Of a DNA stretch of 64,000 nucleotides, positions 21,658 to 30,200 are shown in pieces. A program made the position numbers and the translations under genes. The notes under the pieces were generated by a model. The model was not told the DNA's origin. It ran no database searches and saw only the letters and a list, made by a program, of their open reading frames with translations. Numbering within the stretch: position 1 is the stretch's first letter; every line of letters starts with the position of its first letter. The stretch comes from Rhynchopus euleeides (Eukaryota > Euglenozoa > Diplonemea > Diplonemida > Diplonemidae): assembly GCA_963210315.1 (NCBI GenBank), contig OY723300.1, positions 372,001 through 436,000 on the forward strand. Reading direction: 5' to 3'.

Positions 21658-22236
21658 CTACCGAGAACAATCTCGCATCCTGGAGCAACCTATTGGCAGA
21701 CCGTCCACAACCGTCTACAGACGAAAAAGAGACGTACCGTCCCCATCGTGACCAACTGGGGGTGTTTTTTGGGTGTGGACGGTCCGCCCGCAGCCTAGCA
21801 ACCTCCAGTAACCTCTTGGCAGACCGTCCACAGCCGTCCACAACCATCCACAGCCGTCCACAACCGTCCACAGGTGAAAAAGTGCCAGAACACCCCAATA
21901 TTGACCACCTGGGGGTGATTTTTGGGTGTGGACGGTCTGCCTGAGGCCGTAGAATGCGAAAAAACCGATTTTGGTACTCTATTGGCCTGTGGTGGCCCGT
22001 AGAAATGGAGTGTTTGCGATTTTGAGCCATTTTCCTAAGGAAACTGGCCCAGTTGGCTGGAAAATGTGAATTTTTGAATTTAAAATGCAACATCGAGCAT
22101 TTAGAGAGTGTGGACGGTTGTGGACGGTCGTCCCGGACCGATTTGGGACCACTTTTGGTATAGGGTCGAAAAGACAATGCGATTTTAAAAAAAATAATTT
22201 TTTAGACAGCCAGGTCAGCAGGCTATGCCTCCTCTA
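21658..22236. repeat. Right subterminal region of copy 1 with GTCCACA motif cluster
   Basis: CCGTCCACA or its complement TGTGGACGG occurs many times (about 21698, 21770, 21827, 21837, 21857, 21867, 21922, 22112, 22122), partly as a 10-bp tandem run. The run varies in length between copies: fewer units in copy 1 (about 21827-21874) and copy 3 than in copy 2. The last two form a tandem doublet before CCGGACCGATTTGGGACCAC, then the conserved A/T-rich end and terminal repeat. Likely protein-binding sites. Confidence 0.7.
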
Positions 22237-23088
22237 ATCTAGGGTGCAAACGGGCATGTACTAGCCTTCGTCCTGGATCAAGCCAACCGGGGATGATCCG
22301 GACAGTCACGGAACCGTGTAACAAACTGTTCGCACCCGGAGAATGGCCAGAAACACTCTCCGGGAGACACTTTGTTGGGTGCGAACAGTTTGAAACATGG
22401 TATGGAAAATGTTGGGCGTGCTTTTGCTCGAATAATCAGTTCTCGTGCAACGTCACAGCGCCCAGCCAGGGGGTGGTCATGAAAATATCTCCAAACAATC
22501 ACGGAACCGCATAACAAACTGTTCGCACCCGAAGAGAGGTGAGAAATACCCTCCGGGAGACACTTTCTTGGGTGCGAACAGTTTGTTACGTGGTATGGAA
22601 AATGTTGGTCACAGTTTTGCTCGGATAACTGGTTCTTGAGCAACAGTCACAGCACCCAGCCGGGGGTGGTCATGAACATGGCCCAGAACAGTCACAGAAC
22701 CGCGTAACAAACTGTTCGCACCCGAAGAATGGCCAGAAACACCCTCTGGGCGACGTTTTTTTTTGGGTGCGAACAGTTTGTTACAGGCCCCAGAGCCCAA
22801 AAAAACATGTTTTGGGGGTCCAACTGGCCTGCAAACAGTCTGTGGGGTGGTGCGAACAGTTTTTTGTGCTTTTTCGGCCTTCTTTCGACTATTTCCTGGA
22901 GGAACAGACCCCAAAATGACAAAAAACTGTTCGCAGTGAAAAAATGGCATGTACTAGGGGTGTTACAGTCGCTGCCAGTTGCAGATCGTCATTTTGGGAC
23001 CACTTTTGGGGTTGGGGGGTCAAAATAACACAATACGAAATTCGCAGAATTCTTGTTTCAGCAGCCCGTGCTAAGGGTCCCTCCTCTA

Positions 23089-23819
23089 ACCGTTCACACC
23101 CGAAGAATGGCCAGAAACACTCTCCGGGAGACACTTTCTTGGGTGTGAACAGTTCAAAACACGGTACGATAAATGTCCGCTGTGGTTTTGCTCGAATAAT
23201 CAATTCTCGTGCAACGTCACAGCACCCAGCCAGGGGGTGGTCATGAAAATGGCCCAAAACAGTCACGGAACCGCATAACAAACCGTTCACACCCGAAGAG
23301 AGGTGAGAACTACCCTCCGGGAGCCACCTTTTTGGGTGTGAACGGTTTGTTATGTGGTATGGAAAATGTTGGTCACAGTTTTGCTCGGATAACTGGTTCT
23401 TGAGCAACAGTCACAGCACCCAGCCGGGGGTGGTCATGAACACGGCCCAGAACAGTCACAGAACCGCGTAACAAACCGTTCACACCCGAAGAATGGCCAG
23501 AAACACCCTCTGGGCGACGTATTTTTGGGTGTGAACGGTTTGTTACGGGCCCCATAGCCCAAAAAAACATGTTTTGGGGGTGTCACTGGCCTGTAAACAG
23601 TCTGTGGGGTGATGTGAACGGTTTTTTGTGTTTTTTTGGCCTTGTCTCAACGATTTCCTAAGGGAAACCGACCCCAAAATGACAAAAAACCGTTCACAGT
23701 GAAAAAAATGGCATGTACTAGGGGTGTGACAGGTCGTGACAGGTCCGGGGCACCATTTTGGGACCACTTTTGGGGTTGGTGGGTCAAAAAAACACAATAC
23801 GAAATTCGCAGAATTTTTG
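23089..23819. mobile_element. Family C element fragment, interrupted by the non-LTR retrotransposon
   Basis: About 90 percent similar by eye to family B (22300-23060), with the same three hairpin-containing units and the same right-end block (GGGACCACTTTTGGGGTTGG, TTCGCAGAATT). The repeated motif is CCGTTCACACCC here instead of CTGTTCGCACCC. The last 35 bp of the end are missing because the poly(A) tail of the retrotransposon abuts at 23820. The left terminus is not identified with certainty. An inverted relative lies at 54557-55013. Confidence 0.65.
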
Positions 23820-24271
23820 TTTTTTTTTTTTTTTTCAAAACCCGTCTACCAGTGCCGCTTCTAATCTCGTCGGTCTTGTCCCAACCACCACCAGCCAGCC
23901 CAGAACGCCCTGACGCTGCGACCTCGTCGATTTTTCCGTTTCGCCCATCCGCCCAACTCCGCCAACCCAACCAGCCCTACCCTTTCTCCCAGTCAGGGCG
24001 GTACTCACACGAGCGGCAAAGCGCTGGGGGAGGGGGGGGGGGGGGGACATCAATAGGGGAGGGGAGGGGAGGGGGGAGGAAGGGAGGGGAGGAAGGGGGG
24101 GGGGGGGTTATGTTGTTTCTAACCCAGACCTGCTGTGCAGAGCCCGGGGGAGGGGGTGGCCAGCCCCTGTCTAACCATTCACAACGGCCACCTGCACACA
24201 TCTATGAAAGGGGGGGGGGGAAGGTCCCGGGGGGGGGGGGGGGGGTGGTGGGGGTGGGGACGCTGCTCCGC

Positions 24272-27200
24272 CTACTCGCCCCGCTCCACCTCCGTCTGCA
24301 GCTTGCGCATGTAGACGCGCAGGCTGACCCCCGGCTCCCTCGTCTGGTTCCCGGGCTCGGCCTGCGCGCCCCCTTGCAGGATGCGCGCCTGCAGCCACTC
24401 CGCCGCTACGTCACCTGCCACCCTGGGCGAGAGGGGGCAAAGGCCATAGCTGGGGTGGAAGCAGTGCCTCCACGCCTCGACGGTGCGGGGGATGGCTCCT
24501 CCCATCGAGACGCAGGGGGCCATGCCGCGGGCCCGCGCTACCACCCCCTCGGCCCAGACACGGGACGCCGCAAGCTCCTGCAGAGCGGGGATGTTCGCCG
24601 CGGGCGTCTCGTCGTCCCCGTAGGCGTCGATGGCCTGGAGGTCGTCCTCGGGCTCCCACACGTTCGCCGGGTCGTCGTCGAACTCCATGGGGCCCGCCGC
24701 GTCACCCTGACGCAGCTCCTCCAGGCGTCTCGAGGACGCGGCCGTCCGGCTGCGGCGCTGCCCGTCCCGGCGGGCCTGCGCGGCGTTGCGCATCATCGTC
24801 GCAGCAACCCCCTGGATCCCGCCAGCCCCACCGGGGGCTGTTCCGCCAGAGGTGCCAGAGGGGGCTGTGTTGAAGGTGTGGGAGCCTCCGCCCTGGCGGC
24901 GCCGCGCGGCCTGAGCGGGGCCAGACGGCTGGGCGCCTGCCGCCGTGACCGGAGCCGCAGAGGGCACACCAGAGGGGGCTGTGTTTGAGGTTTGGGAGCC
25001 TCCGCCCTGGTGGTTCTCTGTGGCCCCCGACCCCGACGGCGGGCACTCTGCATGTTGGGCCTGCCCCTGCATGGGGGCTGGGGCAGCCCGGGAGGCACTC
25101 TCCGCCGGGGGCACGCTGTGGCCGTGGGTCGCGGAGGGCGCACCAGAGGGGGCTGTGTTTGAGGTTTGGGAGCCTCCGCCCTGGTGCATCTCCACGTCCT
25201 GGCCGGGAGCGACCGGCTCCTCCGCCACTTCCTCCTTCACCCGCGTTGGATGGTGCGCAGCCCCCGACGAGTCGTGCGGGGCACTCGGCTGCCTGGGCCC
25301 CATCGGCGTGTCGTGCATGCGGCTCGGGATGGGCTTCCGCCGGCGGGGGCGCGCCCGGGCGGACTCCAGGACCTCCCGCAGATCCGGGGTGACCGCGGGT
25401 TGCTCCGCAGGGTCTGGAGCGTCGACATCCACCGCCACCCGGTCAATGTAGCCTGGGCACCGCTCACCCCGCACTGCGCATGACGCGCACACTTTGCGCC
25501 AGCATCTGCCACACGCGTGATGCCTCGCGGAGCGGTCGAACGGGCGGCGGCACTTCTCGCACTCCTCCACCTGGCCCGCCGAGCCCCCCTGACGCACCAT
25601 CTGCATGGGACTATCACCATCGCACCCCGTGACATCCGCTGCCATCGGCTTCGGGGGAAGACCCGCCAGGTGCTGACGCATGGGCTCCGGCATAACTAGG
25701 GGCACGTAGTGCCCATGTTGCCCCCCCGTCCTCCGCAGACAGTGGGCGTCCACCACTGCACCCGCACCTACTGGGGACAGAAGCATCGGCTGGTGGTTGT
25801 CGATGAGCACGAGGACGACGCATCTGGTCACGCGCGCAGCCGCCGCCAGGGCGATGAAGTCCGCCCAGGTGCGCACGTCGTCGCTCCCTGCGCGCATCAT
25901 CTGCTCGGCCCACTGGTTCGGACCCTCCTCCACCCGCATCCGGAGGTCCGGGTCGCGCATCGCCCTGCGGACTGCCTCTTGGCGCAGCCACCCGCTGGAT
26001 TGCTTCACCGATCGGGCACCCAGCGTGGCCAACGCATCAAAAGCACAGTCCCCCACCCGGAACGACCACCCGTCCGGCTCGACCAGGCCCAGCCGCGCCT
26101 GCTGCTGCAGGGACGACAAGCTCAGCCTCCCGTCCGTCTGGCCGCGCCACTCCAGCAATTGGGCCAGGGGGTCAGCCGCCACCCCACCCGCCGGCTGCGG
26201 GAGGTCCCCCTCCGCGGGGGGAGGCGGCGGGCGTGGGCGGCGGGGAGGGGCAGGTTCGGGTTCAGGGGTCGGCTCCTCGGGGCCCGCCGCGTCATCCGGG
26301 TCACACATGAAATCCTCCGCGTCCATGTGCCCGTCGAAGTGTGGCGCGGGGGCCAGGTCCGTGTCAGGCGCGAAGAAGTAGTCCGGCTCCACGCCCACCA
26401 GCGGATCCGGCAAGACCCGCTCCCGAGTCTGACCAGAGCGCAGGTCCGTGCACAGCGCCCCCCTGCGGAGCGACGACCGCCCCACCGCCCGCATCAACGG
26501 CACCACTATCCGCGCCGCCCAGGAACGAGTGAGCTCGGCCCTGTCCCCCAGCTTGTGGTCCACCGCGAAGCTGACCAAGTGCCTGAAGAGCCGCACGGCC
26601 TCCGGACCCATCCCGCCCGACTGCTCCAGGGCGAACGCGGAGAAGGCGATCTCAACCTCCTGACACCGCGCCCCGTGCTTGCGATGCTTGGATGCTTCAG
26701 CCCGCGACGCGGTGTACCCCCGCGCTCTCGCCGCACCCTGCCTCGCAGACTCCGCGCACGTCGACCACACGGTCACGTCGATCGCCCGGCCCCGCGACTC
26801 ACCTATGCCGCACGGGAGGAACACGTCAGCCGGCTTGCCCCCGCCCAAGAGGAGGTGGTTGGGCTCCAGCTGGGGGCCGAGTCCCGCGTCCCGCGCCAGC
26901 CCCAGCACCCCGAGCTTCACCGCGTCGTGGCGCTTGATGCGGTCCGCCGATGCCTGGCAGCTGAACACATGGGCGCCCAAGACGTCCATGGCGTCCCCGC
27001 ACTCGTGGCACCGCGACCCAGGGGCGAAGACGACGAGGCCCAGGCGCAGGCGAGCCGCCACTTGGTACTCCTCCCTCCCCATCGCAAACTGTTGTTCTGG
27101 CGTCACCGTCACCCACGCCCCTGCGCCTGGGAGGGACGCGGACAACTGACGCCCTTTACTCAGCACGTCAGCCTCCGCCAGTAGGGTCTCGTGCTGCCGG

Positions 27201-30200
27201 CTGATGATCGCCAGGGATAGGTCGCGCTGGCGGAGGGGCTCGCCCGGGCGCTTGTGAGGGTCCACCCAGTCCGCCTCCGCCACCAGCTCGTTGTGGGCGG
27301 TCGCTGCCACGCGCCACGCATCCGCATCCCAACGATATCCGCTGTCCAGCTGCACACATAGGGGGAAGAAGGAGCTAGCCGCCGCCAAAGCCGCAGCGGT
27401 GATGTGGTCCTCCGACCTCCGAATGCCCATACCCCCTAGCCTGACGGGCAGGGCCGCCTGGTCTCGCGCATCGTCAGGGAGGGTCCCGTCCCTGTCCCCG
27501 AGCACAGATGCCAGCACCATCCCGATTTCCTTGTCATACTGGCGAAGGTATTCTCTCCCGGCGTACCCAATTGCGCGCATCTGGAAGACCAGCTTGCAGA
27601 AGCCTTCACAGTGTCGCAGGAGGGTCATGGCCACTTGCGCGTCTTGGAGGTGGTGAAGCTGGCGCAGGTTCGGGATGAACTTCTCTCTCAGTTTTGTATC
27701 CATCACCCGCTCGCAGAATTCCGCATCCCCCACCGGAGCCCCGAGGAACTCGAAGTTGTGGTGGAGGAGGTCCATGCGAGTCGCGCGCTCCTTTTCCGTC
27801 GCGGCTACATCAAGGCCCGCTCCCCGGAGGCCCTCCACCGAGTGCCCATTCAGCGAGATCACTTCGCATTTGCGGCGTGCCACCACCAGGCCCAGCTCCG
27901 CGCTCCGCCGCTCGAGGATCGCGAACGCGTGGCCGACCGCCCCGGGGGAGCCCATCAGCGTGCCATCGTCCAAGTACCACACGCTGCCCTCCACCCCCGG
28001 CAGCTTGCCTAGGTCCTCGGTCAGCTGGCGGATGGCCAGGGAGAACAGGAGCGGCCCGAGGGGGTCCCCCTGCTGTACCCCCCTCTGCGATTCGAGCACT
28101 TCGCCACGGTATATCAGGGCTGAGGGCGACGCGTAGCACCACTCGACCCACGCCGACAGCTCCGGGAGGTCCCGCCTGACAGCATCGATGAACGCCTGCC
28201 TGTTAACCATGTTAAAGGCGTTGGCATAGTCGATCTTCAGCAGGACCTTGTCCGCCCCCCTGTTGCGCGCCGCGAAGTCCTTCACGACCGCCGTGGCCGC
28301 CTCCAGTCCGCCGTCCACCGCCACTCCTACTTGCCTCCCCTTCAGGAGGAGCTTCCCAGCCTGTTCCCTGACGTCTGCGGTGAGGGTTTTGGCCACCAGG
28401 CGGCGGAGGGTCTCCCCAACCGCGATCGGGCGGATCCCCGCATCTGGCTTGGGGAGCGCGACCAGAGACGCGCCCGCGATGTGCCGGGCCAGCTGCGGGG
28501 GGGCCTCGCCTCTGCGCAGGACATTCACCACCGCCGTGAGGGCCGGAAGCACATCCACTCCCTCCACCTGGACGAGCTCCCGGAGGTGGTCCGCCCTCAG
28601 GCCTGAGGGGCCGGCGCCCGTGCCCCTCGGTAACCCCTTCAGCGCTTTAAACACCTCGGCGGGGGTGGCATCCGCGGGCACTACCCGCGTCGCCGCGGAG
28701 ATGGCTGGGCTGTCCGCTTCCGGGTGCATTGCTAGGAGCTTCGCTTTCGTGGCAGGGGTGGCAGGCGCCAGGCCGGCGCTCCTGGTGCGCGCCATCGCCG
28801 CCGAATACCGCCCTTGTCTCGCCGCTTGCACCACCGCTTCCTCCGTCTCCTCCCATGTGGGGGCAGCCTCCACCCGTCCCGGGCCCGGGGCTTCCGTCCG
28901 GGCCCGGCGCCAGAGCTCCGACGCGCGTCCTTCCCGCCAGAGGATGATCGCCTCCTCCCGGGCCCGCTTCGCCAGCAGCTGCTTCTTCTTCCCTCCACGG
29001 TAGGTGCGGAAGAGGGTTTTGGGCACCAAGAGGAGGCGGAGCCACGCCGTGGTGCTCGAACTATTCGCTGCGACATCCCACAGGGCCTGGCTATAGGCTA
29101 CCGCCGCCGGGCGGAGGATCGCCCCGGGGACCGACAGCGACACCCCCACTCGCTCCGTGTGGATGCTCTCAAGGGGAGGGAGGCGACCCGCATCCGCTGC
29201 CTCCGCCGCAGAGGGTGCGCGCCTGTTCGGCACCACAGGGGTCGCGCCACGTGGGCGGCACTTCACGCAGGAGTCCAAGGAGGTGCTCATTACCTTCGAG
29301 CACCACATGCACTTCTTCATGCCCAGCAGACGAAGCGCGCTCGGCGGGAACTCCTCACCCTGGTCTGCGTGCGCCTGGGCGTGCTTGCGGAGCGTCTCCT
29401 TGGACGAATACGGCGTATGCCGGTGGAGAGCCGAGCCCGCGCAGGCCGTGAGGGGGCAGAACCAGCGGCGACGCACATCCCCCAGGCCCGCCCCTTCTGC
29501 CTCCTGGGCACCCTCCCCTAGGGCCGCCGGGCAGGCGTCTCGACACGTGGCTGGGCTGAGGTGGGCCGGCGCCGCGCTCTCTCGAAGGGCCCTGCGTCGG
29601 GCAAGGGGCATGGCCACTCCCTCGTAGTGGTTGCCAGAGAGAGCCACCACCCTGACATCTGCGGGGGCTGGCCCCTGCTTCTTAGGGCGCCGCGGGTCCA
29701 CACGGATTGCCTGACCCCTGCCCTCCTGCACCACCACCACTGACAAGTCCCACGCTCCCGCCGCCAGGTGCAGCGCGAGGTGGTCCCCATGCGCCGCACC
29801 AGCCAGGCCCGCCCGATACTCCTCGACCCGCCTGGCGTCCCCTAACAAGTGAAGCAGTTGAGGTTTCACCGAGGCGTCCCCTGCACGCCGGGACAGCTCG
29901 GAGCGCATGCCCACTATGTCGTCGTGGGAGGGGAGGGCGGCCGTGGGCGTGAGTGCCGCGAAGAGGCAGTCCCCTGTCGCCTGATTCGGCACCCTGGACC
30001 CCCCGAACTGCGACAGGACCTCGTCCACCCCAGTCCAGTCCTCCTCCATCTCCAGGTCCCCACCGCACAGGTCGCGCGGGCCGAGGAAGAGCGGGGGGCG
30101 CTCTGACGTTGCGCACAGGAGGCGGGTCCGTCTCATGGGCTGTACGGAGCGCCACAAGTCCAGGGTCACCGCGTCCCGCATCTCCGACTCCCGCAGCCGC

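Larger units (their letters stand above)
11503..22236 (-). mobile_element. Main-family large DNA transposon, copy 1 (10.73 kb)
   Basis: The termini are a perfect 15-bp inverted repeat, TAGAGGAGGCATAGC at 11503 and its complement ending at 22236. The outer TA is present on both sides in all three copies while the flanks beyond differ, which marks the boundaries precisely. Left to right: 150-bp conserved end, five subterminal tandem units (11688-11937), C/G-rich tracts, the minus-strand gene (12632-18544), a 170-bp leader, the 31-bp array, and a 550-bp right end with GTCCACA repeats. Near-identity with the other copies implies recent movement. TA flanks recall Tc1/mariner-like targeting, but size and gene content do not match that group; I cannot place it in a known superfamily. 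Confidence 0.9.
11291..23088. mobile_element. Family B element of about 1.06 kb split by main-family copy 1
   Basis: The left part (11291-11502) begins TAGAGGGGGGACGC. The right part (22237-23088) ends GGGTCCCTCCTCTA. Their first 100 bp are imperfect reverse complements, sharing CCAACCCCAAAAGTGGTCCC and words such as TTCTGCGA and TTTCGTATTGT. Copy 1 lies exactly between them at a TA. Removing copy 1 leaves about 1.06 kb with long terminal inverted repeats and no coding potential. The right part holds three imperfect tandem units of about 190 bp, each a hairpin made of CTGTTCGCACCC and its complement. The pairing of left and right parts is inference from the terminal similarity. Confidence 0.6.

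Noticed and set aside
18556-21751. Long plus-strand frames with NRLHAENNRLQSVT-type repeats (also at 40320-42926 and 62503-63310)
   Set aside because: The 31-bp unit has no stop in any plus frame, so every frame stays open; the order changes freely between copies.
25709-27184. 491-codon frame antisense to the retrotransposon polyprotein
   Set aside because: Shadow frame with biased His/Arg/Pro composition opposite the endonuclease and OTU region.
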